NCBI RefSeq assembly: GCF_000311845.1
Contig: NZ_HE978574.1
Location: 939,612-1,003,611 of the forward strand
Direction of reading: 5' to 3'
From: Enorma massiliensis phI
Lineage (GTDB): Bacteria > Actinomycetota > Coriobacteriia > Coriobacteriales > Coriobacteriaceae
Length of the DNA stretch: 64,000 bases
Below, piece after piece: positions 1 through 8,043 of the stretch. Each line of letters opens with the position of its first letter. Position 1 is the stretch's first letter. The translations under genes and the position numbers were made by a program. The notes beneath the pieces are model-generated. The model was not told where the DNA came from. It saw only the letters and a list, made by a program, of their open reading frames with translations, and made no database searches.

Positions 1-1
1 C

Positions 2-1696
2 GATACCGCTGAAGGCGCGGCGCCCGTGGAAGACCATCGCCCCGGCCGTGCCCGCCGCGCTGCAGCCGACGGTGCGAAGCGTGCGCCGCGAAAGCGCCGG
101 ACCGCGTCTGACGAGGCCGCGGCCGAGGCCGCCGGAGCAGCTCAGGACGCCGCCTCGTCTGGGGAAGCTCCCTCTGCCGGCCCCGAGGCGCAGGCTGCCG
201 ATGCCCGCGAGGCGGCCGCGGATGAGCGCGCGCCCCAAAGCTCCGATGCTCCGGATGCCGCCGAGGAGGGCAAGGCAGCGCGTGGAAAGCGCGACCAAGG
301 CGCGCATCGCACACACGCCCAGCGAAACGACCGCGCCGCTGACCAGCGAAACGACCAGCGCAACGATCGACGCAACCGTCAGCAGAATCGCAAAGCACGC
401 AATAACCGCAACGCGCCCGTCGAGCCAAGCCTCTCGCGCGAAGACCTTGCGGCCATGAAGGTCGCCGAGCTCCGCGAGAAAGCGCGCGAACTGGATCTCG
501 ACATCACGGGCAAGAAGAAGGCCGAGCTTGTTGAGGAAGTCTACGTGGCCAATGCCCGTGCAGAAGGCTTCCGCGAGATTACCGGCATTCTCGATATCTC
601 GCACGAGGGCTTCGGCCATATCCGCGCCCACGGCTACATGCCCAGCCGCGACGACGCATTCGTTCCGGCGAACCTCATCCGAGCTGCCCGCCTGCGCGCC
701 GGCGACCTTATCGAGGGAACGCTTCGCCCCTCGCGCCCCGGCGATAAGTTCCCCGGCCTGTCGAAGATCAAGTCGGTGAACGGGCTCGATCCCGAGGAAG
801 CGCGCAAGCGCCCCAAGTTCAGCGACCTTACGCCCATCTACCCCAATGAGCAGCTCAAGATGGAGCACGGTAAGGATTCCATCACCGGTCGCGCCATCGA
901 CATCGTGAGCCCCATCGGCAAGGGCCAGCGCGGCCTCATCGTCTCGCCGCCCAAGGCGGGCAAGACCACCATCCTGAAGAAGATCTGCCAATCTATCGCG
1001 GCGAACAATCCCGAGGTGCACCTGATCTGCCTTTTGGTGGACGAGCGCCCCGAGGAAGTTACCGATATGCAGCGCTCCATCAAGGGCGATGTGGTGGCCT
1101 CTACCTTCGATATGCCCGCCGACAACCACACCCGCGTATCTGAGCTCGTGATCGAGCGAGCCAAGCGCATCGTGGAGATGGGCGGAGACGTCGTGGTGGT
1201 GCTCGACTCCATCACACGTCTCGCACGCGCTTACAATCTGGCAGCGCCGGCTTCGGGCCGCATTCTCTCGGGCGGCGTCGATTCCGCGGCGCTCTACCCG
1301 CCCAAGCGCTTCTTGGGCGCTGCGCGGAACATCGAGAACGGTGGCTCACTCACCATTCTCGCCTCCGCCCTCATCGACACCGGCTCCAAGATGGACGAGG
1401 TGATTTTCGAGGAGTTCAAGGGTACGGGCAATATGGAGCTCAAGCTCGATCGCGATCTTGCCGACCGCCGCATCTTCCCGGCTATCGACCCGGTCGCTTC
1501 GGGTACGCGCAACGAGGACCTGCTCATCGATCCGCAGATGCGGCCCTTCGTGTGGGGCATCCGCCGCGTGCTTGCCAACATGTCCAACACCGAGCGCTGC
1601 GCCTCGGCCTTCATCAAGGGCCTTAAGCAGACGAACACGAACGAGGAGTTCCTCATCCGCTCCGCCAAGCGCGCCCAGGACCACGGCGAGTTCTAA
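2..1696 (+). CDS. rho: Transcription termination factor Rho (5' partial)
   Basis: Hexameric RNA-dependent ATPase/helicase that terminates transcription. The frame is open to the window edge (in-frame codons precede the GTG at 26), so the true start lies outside. Visible order: an Ala/Arg/Glu-rich disordered extension, an RND/RNR/QQN-rich stretch at about residues 100-130, a Rho_N helical domain (LSREDLAAMKVAELREK), a cold-shock-type RNA-binding domain (ILDISHEGFGHIR), then the ATPase core with Walker A SPPKAGKTT, Walker B VVVVLDSITR and the Q-loop/R-loop region up to the family-typical end. The long charged extension is common in actinobacterial Rho and probably adds RNA affinity. A palindromic repeat follows the stop codon directly. 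Confidence 0.96.
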   Translation, partial: DTAEGAAPVEDHRPGRARRAAADGAKRAPRKRRTASDEAAAEAAGAAQDAASSGEAPSAGPEAQAADAREAAADERAPQSSDAPDAAEEGKAARGKRDQGAHRTHAQRNDRAADQRNDQRNDRRNRQQNRKARNNRNAPVEPSLSREDLAAMKVAELREKARELDLDITGKKKAELVEEVYVANARAEGFREITGILDISHEGFGHIRAHGYMPSRDDAFVPANLIRAARLRAGDLIEGTLRPSRPGDKFPGLSKIKSVNGLDPEEARKRPKFSDLTPIYPNEQLKMEHGKDSITGRAIDIVSPIGKGQRGLIVSPPKAGKTTILKKICQSIAANNPEVHLICLLVDERPEEVTDMQRSIKGDVVASTFDMPADNHTRVSELVIERAKRIVEMGGDVVVVLDSITRLARAYNLAAPASGRILSGGVDSAALYPPKRFLGAARNIENGGSLTILASALIDTGSKMDEVIFEEFKGTGNMELKLDRDLADRRIFPAIDPVASGTRNEDLLIDPQMRPFVWGIRRVLANMSNTERCASAFIKGLKQTNTNEEFLIRSAKRAQDHGEF

Positions 1697-1699
1697 AAG

Positions 1700-1728
1700 T
1701 GATAAAACGAACTCGGTTCGTTTTATCA
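1700..1728. repeat. Stem-core palindrome, family D copy 1
   Basis: 29-bp near-perfect palindrome: TGATAAAACGAAC, a 3-base centre (TCG), GTTCGTTTTATCA. It starts 4 bases after the rho stop and recurs twice at 2897-2966. As RNA it would form a strong hairpin ending in U-rich sequence, so it probably also terminates rho transcription. Confidence 0.85.
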
Positions 1729-1899
1729 TGTTCGGGTGGTAAAGCGAGAGTAAGGGTTTTCAAGTTTTTGCGAGGCGTCTGCAGCTTTCGTGCTGCGGGC
1801 GCCTCGTCATGAGGTATCGTGCACCGGGGGCCTGCCGCGCATTGCTATTCGGCGGCGCAGCCCCACCCCAATCCACCTGCGTGTGAAAGGCGGTATGCG

Positions 1900-2865
1900 A
1901 TGATCGAGTGCTACAAGACGGCAACGGCCGGTTCCATCGAAAGAATCGAGGCGCCCGAATCGGGCTGCTGGGTCAATGCGATCGCCCCCACGCCAGAAGA
2001 ACGCACCTGGTTGGAGGAGGAGCTCGGCGTGCTGCCGGAGTTCGTTCGCTCGGCCCTCGACGACGAGGAGACCTCGCGCATCGATTACGACGAAGACGTG
2101 AACCAGACCTTCGTCATCGTCGACTACCCGGTCGCTCCGGGTGAAGAGGGAGCTCCCGATGCGCGCCAATACGACACGATGCCCCTCTCGATGGTGTTCA
2201 TCCCGGAGAAGAGCCTGTTCGTGACTCTGGGCCTTTACGACAATCCCATCACGCGCGACATGGCCGCCGGCCGCGTGCGCGGCGTCGACACGCGGTTCCG
2301 CACGCGCTTCCTGCTGCAGATCCTTCTGCGCATCAGCCAGCTCTACCTCGTTTACCTGCGGCGCATCGACCGCCTTTCGTCTGCCACGGAAGAGAAGCTC
2401 CATGCTTCGGTGCGGAACGAGGAGCTCATCCAGATGCTCGACCTCGAGAAGTCTCTCGTCTATTTCTCGACTTCGCTCAAATCGGACGAGGTGACGCTCA
2501 ACAAGATCATGCACGGGCGCATCATCCCGCTGTACGAGGACGACCAGGACCTACTCGAAGACGTGCTCGTCGAGATCCATCAGGCAATCGAGATGTGCAA
2601 CATCTATTCCAACACGCTGTCGGGAACGATGGACGCGTTTGCGAGCATCATCTCCAACAATCTGAACATCGTGATGAAGGTGCTCTCGGTTATCACGATC
2701 GTGATGGCTATCCCCAACATCGTGTTCGGCTTCTACGGCATGAATGTAGGCCTGCCTTTCGAGGGCGTGCCGCTGCTCGATAACTGGGCATTTCCGACGC
2801 TGTTGGCCGCTGTCGCTTGCCTTATCGCGGCGTGGATCTTCAAGCGCAAGGGCATGTGGCACTAG
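1900..2865 (+). CDS. CorA-family divalent cation (Mg2+/Co2+) transporter
   Basis: Membrane channel for Mg2+ or related divalent cations, 321 residues, the usual CorA length. A mostly helical cytoplasmic N-terminal domain (about 1-255) ends in two C-terminal membrane segments. The signature GMN motif is present as FYGMNVGLPF just after the first segment, and the second (FPTLLAAVACLIAAWIF) is followed by a Lys/Arg tail. The ATG at 1900 was chosen because AAAGGCGG sits about 8 bases upstream; the frame is open further 5' but that part is not protein-like. It stands alone between palindromic repeats. No M-box riboswitch was recognised in the 200-base leader. Confidence 0.9.
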   Translation: MIECYKTATAGSIERIEAPESGCWVNAIAPTPEERTWLEEELGVLPEFVRSALDDEETSRIDYDEDVNQTFVIVDYPVAPGEEGAPDARQYDTMPLSMVFIPEKSLFVTLGLYDNPITRDMAAGRVRGVDTRFRTRFLLQILLRISQLYLVYLRRIDRLSSATEEKLHASVRNEELIQMLDLEKSLVYFSTSLKSDEVTLNKIMHGRIIPLYEDDQDLLEDVLVEIHQAIEMCNIYSNTLSGTMDAFASIISNNLNIVMKVLSVITIVMAIPNIVFGFYGMNVGLPFEGVPLLDNWAFPTLLAAVACLIAAWIFKRKGMWH

Positions 2866-2896
2866 GGTGGCCGGCACGGGCGGTCGCTACCCAGGC

Positions 2897-2966
2897 TGAT
2901 AAAACGAACCCGGTTCATTTTCTCATTTTCGCGGAAGTGATAAAACGAACCGGGTTCGTTTTATCA
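2897..2966. repeat. Stem-core palindrome, family D copies 2 and 3
   Basis: Two tandem palindromes. 2938-2966 is perfect (14-bp arms TGATAAAACGAACC and complement around one G). 2897-2925 has the same left arm but a right arm with two changes. They lie between the convergent corA-like and dehydrogenase genes and could terminate both. Confidence 0.85.
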
Positions 2967-2981
2967 CTCTGGGGTCGGGCG

Positions 2982-3758
2982 CTAGATGACGCCGAGTGCG
3001 CGCTCCGCGGCGATGACTGCCTTGTAGGGGAGAACGCGGGTGAGCGCGTAGAGTGCCTTCATGTCGATCGAGGGAATGCAGAGGCTCTTGCCTGCGCGCG
3101 CCGCGGCGAGTGCCGAGCGTGCGACATCCGTTACCCGTTCGTAACCGACGATACTCATCTGCTGCATGGCGCGCACGTCGCCTGGTTCGTTGAAGAATTC
3201 GGTCCGCATGTACTTGGGGCAGACCGCCGTCGCGTGGATGTCGACCGGGCCGAGTTCGGCATCGAGGGCGCGCGTGAAGTCGAGCATGAAGCGCTTGGCC
3301 GAGCTGTAGAGCGTAAGGTCGGGCTGGGGGATGAACGCAGCCACGCTCGCCACGTTGATGATGCGCGCCCCGCGCCCCATAGAGGGGAGCGCGCGGTAGG
3401 TGAGCTCTACCGGCGCGCGCATGAGCAGGTTGACCTGGTCGGCGACCTCGTCGCGCGAGAGCTTGGCGAACGGTCCGAAGGTGCCCGCGCCCGCGTTGTT
3501 GATGAGCAGGGCCACCTGCGTGTCGGGCGTCTCGGCGAGCGAGGCCTCGACCACGTCGTACGAAACGGGATCGGTGAGGTCGAGGCAGAAGGGCCGCACG
3601 GCGGTTTTGCAGGTGCGCACGAGGGCGTCGAGGCGGTCGGCGCGGCGGGCAATGGCCCAGATCTCGTCGATCGAACCGGCCGCCCCGCCATCGATGAGCT
3701 TCACGAATTCTCGGCCGAGGCCAGACGATGCTCCGGTGACGATGGCGATGCGAGACAT
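2982..3758 (-). CDS. Short-chain dehydrogenase/reductase (SDR)
   Basis: NAD(P)-dependent oxidoreductase of the classical SDR family, 258 residues. Seen: nucleotide-binding TGASSGLGREF near the N-terminus, the NNAGAG motif, and the catalytic YSSAK (Tyr-x-x-x-Lys) preceded by an ASVAAF strand carrying the Ser. Start ATG at 3758, beginning MSRIAIVTGASSG, matches the family; the open frame continues about 68 codons upstream without family resemblance. The substrate cannot be read from sequence. The C-terminal region is hydrophobic and basic, as in SDRs acting on lipid-like substrates. Single gene, converging on the corA-like gene across family-D palindromes. Confidence 0.88.
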   Translation of the reverse strand: MSRIAIVTGASSGLGREFVKLIDGGAAGSIDEIWAIARRADRLDALVRTCKTAVRPFCLDLTDPVSYDVVEASLAETPDTQVALLINNAGAGTFGPFAKLSRDEVADQVNLLMRAPVELTYRALPSMGRGARIINVASVAAFIPQPDLTLYSSAKRFMLDFTRALDAELGPVDIHATAVCPKYMRTEFFNEPGDVRAMQQMSIVGYERVTDVARSALAAARAGKSLCIPSIDMKALYALTRVLPYKAVIAAERALGVI

Positions 3759-4147
3759 GGCGGCTCCAATCCACGGGTTGCGTTTTCCTTGCTTGTTCCC
3801 CAAAGCGAGGCTTCTCAAGCGGTGCTTGCAGGATGCAGCTGCCGCTTCACGGGTCCTTTGCATCGCGCGTCTCTTCATCCTGCCGTTGAGCCCGCGCGCG
3901 TCTGCCGGTCGAATCCTGCCGTTAACGCGAAACATACACGCCCCTGGCGGCTTCCCTTGCATTCTATGGGGGGTTCTCGCATAATAGCGAGTAGCTATCG
4001 CGACGGAAAAATGCAGATGAACCGTACCACCTTCCGTTGTTTTTGGGACCCAGTTCGTGTCCCGGCAACCCCGTCATCATTTTTTCGCAAGCGAGCCATA
4101 GCTGGTAGGTGCTGGCAATCGAGCTAGCGAGAGATGAAGGAGTGGCC
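3759..4147. other. Intergenic region, no gene seen
   Basis: 389 bases between divergent genes. A CATAAT -10-like hexamer at 3980-3985 sits inside a short hairpin (CTCGC/GCGAG) and may serve the downstream plus-strand operon. No convincing small ORF or RNA gene. Confidence 0.4.
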
Positions 4148-5377
4148 ATGGCAGCTTCTGGTTCAACTTCACGTGCGGTCTACGCAGGTCTTTCCTGCGG
4201 GTTCGTGTTCGCCGTTCCGGTTGCCGCCTATGTTGCGACCATGCCGTTTCCGGATGCGAACAGCTCGGTGACCTCGCTCGCCCTTCCCTTCACGATGGGC
4301 GCGCTCGCGGGCGTCGGAATCCTCTCTGCCGTGTCCGCCGTGGGGCGTCGTCATGCCATTACGGAGGAGGGTGACGCCGAGGACTCGTCGCCCAGCGCCT
4401 CCTCCTTCTCCTCCACAGCGTTCGAGCAGCGCGAGCAAGATGATCTTGAGCGTTTCTTCGGCACCCGGCGCGTGCCCAAGGATGTTCCGGTGATCGCTCG
4501 CGCCCAGGATGCCATGTCCGAGGCTGATGCCTGGGCAGATATCGATTCCATACTGTCCGAGGACTCGCCCATCAGCTGCGATGCCGCTACCTCCAAGGAT
4601 ATTTACCAAATCGCCTTCGAGGAGCTTCAGCGCGAGACGAGGGCGGCCCAGGATGCATCGGCATCGTCGGCTCAACCCACCGGCCAGGCGCCGGCATGGG
4701 CGGCTGCGAGTGCCGTCGCCTCGATGCACCAGCAGCCTGCCACCGCAGTGTCTCAACCCGCTGCTCGCAGCGCGACAACCGTGCTCGAGAGCCCGGTGCC
4801 TGCGTCTCAGACAGCGTCGGTGGGGGATAGGGACGAACTCGATACCGAGGCTGCCCAGCGCGCGGCGCTTGCCTCCCTCGACGAAATCGACGGGGAGAGC
4901 CTTCGCACGGCAAGCGAACGGGCGGTGCGCTCCGCGGGCGCGGGCCAGTTTGCCTACCCGGTCATCTCCGCAGGCGCGCAGCCGGCCGGTGCCGTTTCGC
5001 GCACTGCCGCGGCTACGGGGAACGCAGCCGTTGCAACGGATAATGCAGCTGCGGGCTATGCAGGGCGCGAGGATATCTGGGCGTCTGCGCTCGACATCCT
5101 TGCCGAGGGCACATCCGGTAGCAAGGGCGCCGAGCCCCAGGCGGTTCCGTATGTGGGCCGTCACATGCGTCCGGCAGCCGCGCCGGCAGATGCGGCCCGC
5201 GCCGCGGCCGTGGCCGAGGGCCGTCGCGCCAACCAGATGCACCAGCATGTGAACAGCCTCATCGAAGAGGAGCTCGGCCAGGTTCCCTCCTCGAGCGTGC
5301 GGCGCTCGAGCCGCGAGTACCTGCGCGTTATCCAGGGCGGAACGGCTTCCATGCCGCGTCTCCAGGCGGAGGCATAG
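4148..5377 (+). CDS. Membrane-anchored Ala-rich protein of unknown function
   Basis: 409 residues, family not recognised. Two hydrophobic segments lie at about residues 9-31 (VYAGLSCGFVFAVPVAAYVA) and 42-62 (SLALPFTMGALAGVGILSAV). A long, mostly disordered Ala/Ser/Glu-rich region follows, with a few predicted helices and a conserved-looking basic C-terminus (RRSSREYLRVIQGG). Start ATG 4148 has AAGGAG 5 bases upstream. The VanZ gene begins 3 bases after the stop, suggesting a two-gene operon in the cell envelope. Codon use is typical for the high-GC core. Confidence 0.75.
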   Translation: MAASGSTSRAVYAGLSCGFVFAVPVAAYVATMPFPDANSSVTSLALPFTMGALAGVGILSAVSAVGRRHAITEEGDAEDSSPSASSFSSTAFEQREQDDLERFFGTRRVPKDVPVIARAQDAMSEADAWADIDSILSEDSPISCDAATSKDIYQIAFEELQRETRAAQDASASSAQPTGQAPAWAAASAVASMHQQPATAVSQPAARSATTVLESPVPASQTASVGDRDELDTEAAQRAALASLDEIDGESLRTASERAVRSAGAGQFAYPVISAGAQPAGAVSRTAAATGNAAVATDNAAAGYAGREDIWASALDILAEGTSGSKGAEPQAVPYVGRHMRPAAAPADAARAAAVAEGRRANQMHQHVNSLIEEELGQVPSSSVRRSSREYLRVIQGGTASMPRLQAEA

Positions 5378-5380
5378 GCT

Positions 5381-5848
5381 TTGCGCCTCTCTAAGCCGTG
5401 GCTATTCGCTGCAATCATCATGGTCCTCATCATCTGGGGAAATTCGCTCGTGCCTGGTTCTGGCAGCGGCTCGCTGAGTCTGTCGGTGGTAGAGGCGGTG
5501 CGCGGTGCGCTCGATGCCTTGCGCCTGCCAAGCGATTGGGTGACGAACTTCCTCGTGCGCAAGACCGCTCATTTTACTGAGTACGCCGTCCTGGGCGTTC
5601 TCGTGGCGCATGCATTCGATCCGGAGCGCACCGCCGAGCACATGCGCCTCGCCGCCATCTGCCTCGCACTGGTGCTCGTTCCCTCGATAGACGAGACCAT
5701 TCAGCTCTTCGTGGCCGGGCGCTCTGGTCAGGTAACGGACGTGCTCCTTGATTGCTGCGGTGCCGCTACGGGGGTTCTGCTCACCTATCTCGTCTGGCGC
5801 CTTCGCCGCCGTGAAATGCCAACACCGGGTGATTCCGATTCATCCTGA
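5381..5848 (+). CDS. VanZ-like membrane protein
   Basis: 155-residue integral membrane protein of the VanZ family, whose founding member gives low-level teicoplanin resistance; the biochemical role is unknown. Seen: an N-terminal membrane helix with IWGNSLVPGSGSG, the family block KTAHFTEYAVLGV, and the second block DETIQLFVAGRSGQVTDVLLD. TTG start at 5381 with GGCGGAGG upstream; it follows the preceding gene by 3 bases, so co-transcription is likely. The last 10 or so residues and the stop codon lie inside a family-B palindrome (5812-5842), so the C-terminal tail appears to come from a repeat insertion. Confidence 0.87.
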   Translation: MRLSKPWLFAAIIMVLIIWGNSLVPGSGSGSLSLSVVEAVRGALDALRLPSDWVTNFLVRKTAHFTEYAVLGVLVAHAFDPERTAEHMRLAAICLALVLVPSIDETIQLFVAGRSGQVTDVLLDCCGAATGVLLTYLVWRLRRREMPTPGDSDSS

Positions 5849-5880
5849 GTGAATCGCCAACACCGGGTGATTCTGATTCA
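5812..5880. repeat. Stem-core palindromes, family B, two tandem copies
   Basis: Two direct copies with core AACACCGGGTGATT. Copy 5850-5880 has stem TGAATC/GATTCA. Copy 5812-5842 is degenerate and overlaps the end of the VanZ gene. The same core with a different stem recurs at 15914-15946. Confidence 0.8.
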
Positions 5881-5971
5881 TTCACTTGCTTGGCCCATCG
5901 GGCAACCTGCCACGTAGGCAACTCAACAGAAAAATGCACCGCTCGCCGATTTCACTCTGGACAAGACGCGC

Positions 5972-5977
5972 TAAAAT
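5972..5977 (+). promoter_or_regulatory. Candidate -10 element for the NifU-like/GGGtGRT operon
   Basis: TAAAAT about 75 bases before the start codon, with a weak TTTCAC -35 some 16 bases upstream. The only promoter-like pair visible in the gap after the family-B repeats. Confidence 0.4.
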
Positions 5978-6050
5978 AGATGTGCATGTCAGCTTCGGTT
6001 GGCCATTTCGCCATGGTCAGCCGAGTTCAAGCACAACAGAGAGGAGAGGC

Positions 6051-6785
6051 ATGCAGTACACAGCAGAAGTGGAGAACATGTGCCCCGTCGCCAAGGGCGC
6101 ATACCACGGCCCCGCGCCCATCCCCGAGGAGGGCAAGTGGGTTCAGGCCAAGGAGATCTCCGACATCTCGGGCCTCACGCACGGTGTGGGCTGGTGCGCC
6201 CCGCAGCAGGGTGCGTGCAAGCTCACCCTCAACGTCAAGGACGGCATCATCGAGGAGTGCCTCGTTGAGACCCTCGGCTGCTCGGGTATGACCCATTCCG
6301 CGGCCATGGCCTCCGAGATCCTTCCCGGCAAGACCATCCTTGAGGCCCTGAACACCGACCTCGTTTGCGACGCCATCAACGTTGCCATGCGCGAGATCTT
6401 CCTCCAGATCGTGTACGGCCGCAGCCAGACCGCGTTCTCCGAGGGCGGCCTGCCCGTGGGCGCTTCCCTCGACGACCTCGGCAAGGGTCTGCGCTCCCAG
6501 GTCGGCACCATGTTCGGCACCAAGGCCAAGGGCGCTCGTTACCTCGAGCTCGCTCAGGGCTATGTGACCCGCATGGCGCTCAACGACAAGAACGAAGTCA
6601 TCGCGTTCGAGTTCCTGAACCTCGGCAAGTTCACCGATGCCCTCAAGAACGGCAAGTCCCCCGAGGAGGCCGTCGCCGGTGCCATGGGCCACTATGGTCA
6701 GTGGGAGGCCGCGGCGAAGTACATCGATCCGCGTACCGACGAAGAGACCCATACCGTCGAGAACGTGTTCCCGGTTCACGAGTAG
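6051..6785 (+). CDS. NifU-like iron-sulfur scaffold domain protein
   Basis: 244 residues. The segment from about residue 45 to 95 resembles the IscU/NifU N-terminal scaffold: Cys49, Cys56 (GACKLTLNVKDGIIEE), Cys70 and Cys77 (TLGCSGMTHSAAMASEIL) align with the strand-Cys-helix pattern of scaffold proteins. A further Cys11 sits in an N-terminal extension. The C-terminal half (GYVTRMALNDKNEVIAFEFLNLGKF) is family-specific. Start ATG 6051 has GAGGAGAG directly upstream. It sits 21 bases before the GGGtGRT gene, and the two are commonly adjacent in anaerobes, which suggests a shared iron-sulfur function. No enzymatic role is established. Confidence 0.8.
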   Translation: MQYTAEVENMCPVAKGAYHGPAPIPEEGKWVQAKEISDISGLTHGVGWCAPQQGACKLTLNVKDGIIEECLVETLGCSGMTHSAAMASEILPGKTILEALNTDLVCDAINVAMREIFLQIVYGRSQTAFSEGGLPVGASLDDLGKGLRSQVGTMFGTKAKGARYLELAQGYVTRMALNDKNEVIAFEFLNLGKFTDALKNGKSPEEAVAGAMGHYGQWEAAAKYIDPRTDEETHTVENVFPVHE

Positions 6786-6806
6786 AAGAAAGGGAGGGAA
6801 AGTACC

Positions 6807-7811
6807 ATGGCTGTGAATTTCGAAGGTTACGAGCGCCGCATCGAGAAGATCAATGCGTGCCTCGCTGAGAACGGCATCTCCTCCCTCGAGGAAGCCGAGC
6901 AGATCTGCCTCGACAAGGGCGTGAACCCCCGCGAGATCGTCGAGGGCGTTCAGTCCATCGCGTTTGAGAACGCCAAATGGGCCTACACCCTTGGCTGCGC
7001 AGTTGCCATCAAGAAGGGTGCCAAGACCGCTTCCGAGGCCGCTTCCATGATCGGCGAGGGCATCCAGGCCTTCACCGTCCCCGGCTCCGTTGCCGAGGAC
7101 CGCAAGGTCGGTCTGGGCCACGGCAACCTGGGCGCCATGCTCCTCGGTGACGACACCGAGTGCTTCGCGTTCCTGGCCGGCCACGAGTCCTTCGCTGCTG
7201 CCGAGGGCGCCATCGGCATCGCGATGAACGCCAACAAGGCTCGCAAGAAGCCCCTGCGCGTCATCCTCAACGGTCTGGGCAAGGACGCCGCCCAGATCAT
7301 CGCCCGCATCAACGGCTTCACCTATGTGAAGACCCAGTTCGACTACTATACGGGCGAGCTCAAGGTCGTCGAGACCATTCCGTACAGCGATGGCCCGCGC
7401 GCCGAGGTCAACTGCTACGGCGCCGACGACGTCCGCGAGGGCGTTGCCATCATGTGGCACGAGAACGTCGACATCTCGATTACCGGTAACTCCACCAACC
7501 CCACGCGCTTCCAGCACCCCGTCGCGGGCACCTACAAGAAGGAGCGCCTCGAGGCCGGCAAGAAGTACTTCTCCGTGGCCTCTGGTGGCGGCACCGGCCG
7601 TACCCTGCACCCGGACAACATGGCCGCCGGCCCTGCCTCCTATGGCATGACCGACACCATGGGCCGCATGCACTCCGATGCCCAGTTCGCCGGCTCCTCC
7701 TCGGTGCCTGCGCACGTGGACATGATGGGCCTCATCGGCATGGGCAACAACCCCATGGTCGGTGCGACCGTCGCCTGCGCCGTGGCCGTGAACGCCGCCC
7801 TCAACGCCTAA
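6807..7811 (+). CDS. GGGtGRT family protein
   Basis: 334 residues. Named for its motif, seen here as GGGTGRT at residues 260-266. The family is conserved in many anaerobes and has no established function. Other Gly-rich stretches (GLGHGNLGAMLLGDD, residues 102-116) suggest a nucleotide- or cofactor-binding fold, but this is inference. Start ATG with GGGAGGG upstream. Second gene of an operon with the NifU-like scaffold and followed by a clear terminator. Codon use is strongly biased to the high-GC optimum, suggesting high expression. Confidence 0.88.
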   Translation: MAVNFEGYERRIEKINACLAENGISSLEEAEQICLDKGVNPREIVEGVQSIAFENAKWAYTLGCAVAIKKGAKTASEAASMIGEGIQAFTVPGSVAEDRKVGLGHGNLGAMLLGDDTECFAFLAGHESFAAAEGAIGIAMNANKARKKPLRVILNGLGKDAAQIIARINGFTYVKTQFDYYTGELKVVETIPYSDGPRAEVNCYGADDVREGVAIMWHENVDISITGNSTNPTRFQHPVAGTYKKERLEAGKKYFSVASGGGTGRTLHPDNMAAGPASYGMTDTMGRMHSDAQFAGSSSVPAHVDMMGLIGMGNNPMVGATVACAVAVNAALNA

Positions 7812-7812
7812 T

Positions 7813-7839
7813 GTGAAATTAGGACAGAGGTAATTTTAC
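7813..7839. repeat. Stem-core palindrome, family A copy 1
   Basis: GTGAAATT, core AGGACAGAGGT, AATTTTAC. Begins 2 bases after the GGGtGRT stop. Same core as the copies flanking the RAYT gene, but with a different stem. Confidence 0.8.
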
Positions 7840-7841
7840 GA

Positions 7842-7880
7842 AAGGCCGCCGTTCGGGTTCGTCCGAGCGGCGGCCTTTTC
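7842..7880 (+). terminator. Rho-independent terminator of the GGGtGRT operon
   Basis: GC-rich hairpin with arms GGCCGCCG (7844-7851) and CGGCGGCC (7868-7875), followed by TTTT. Confidence 0.85.
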
Positions 7881-7911
7881 ATGCAAAAATAGGACAGAGG
7901 GAATTTTGCAT
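7881..7911. repeat. Stem-core palindrome, family A copy 2
   Basis: ATGCAAAA, core ATAGGACAGAGGGA, then ATTTTGCAT. Directly follows the terminator; same stem as the RAYT-flanking copies. Confidence 0.82.
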
Positions 7912-7933
7912 CGCATCGCATAGCGGCGGTAGC

Positions 7934-7969
7934 AAAAACGCCACCGCCTGGATGTTTCAAGCGGTGGCG
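7934..7969 (-). terminator. Rho-independent terminator of the CofE-like gene
   Basis: On the minus strand: arms CGCCACCGC and GCGGTGGCG around a 13-base loop, followed by TTTTT. Lies about 75 bases downstream of the ligase stop codon. Confidence 0.8.
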
Positions 7970-8043
7970 TGCAGGACTGCGTATGGAAACAAGGACGAAC
8001 GGACGCGACGGAGTGTGTGAGCGCCCGTGTGCGCGTTTCTCGG

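Noticed and set aside
1731..1899. Mg2+ riboswitch before the CorA-type gene
   Set aside because: The leader has one GC-rich hairpin (about 1770-1808) but no M-box conserved loops could be found.
1700..2966. CRISPR-like array from spaced repeats
   Set aside because: Repeats are palindromic, irregularly spaced and lie between genes; no spacers of constant length and no cas genes.
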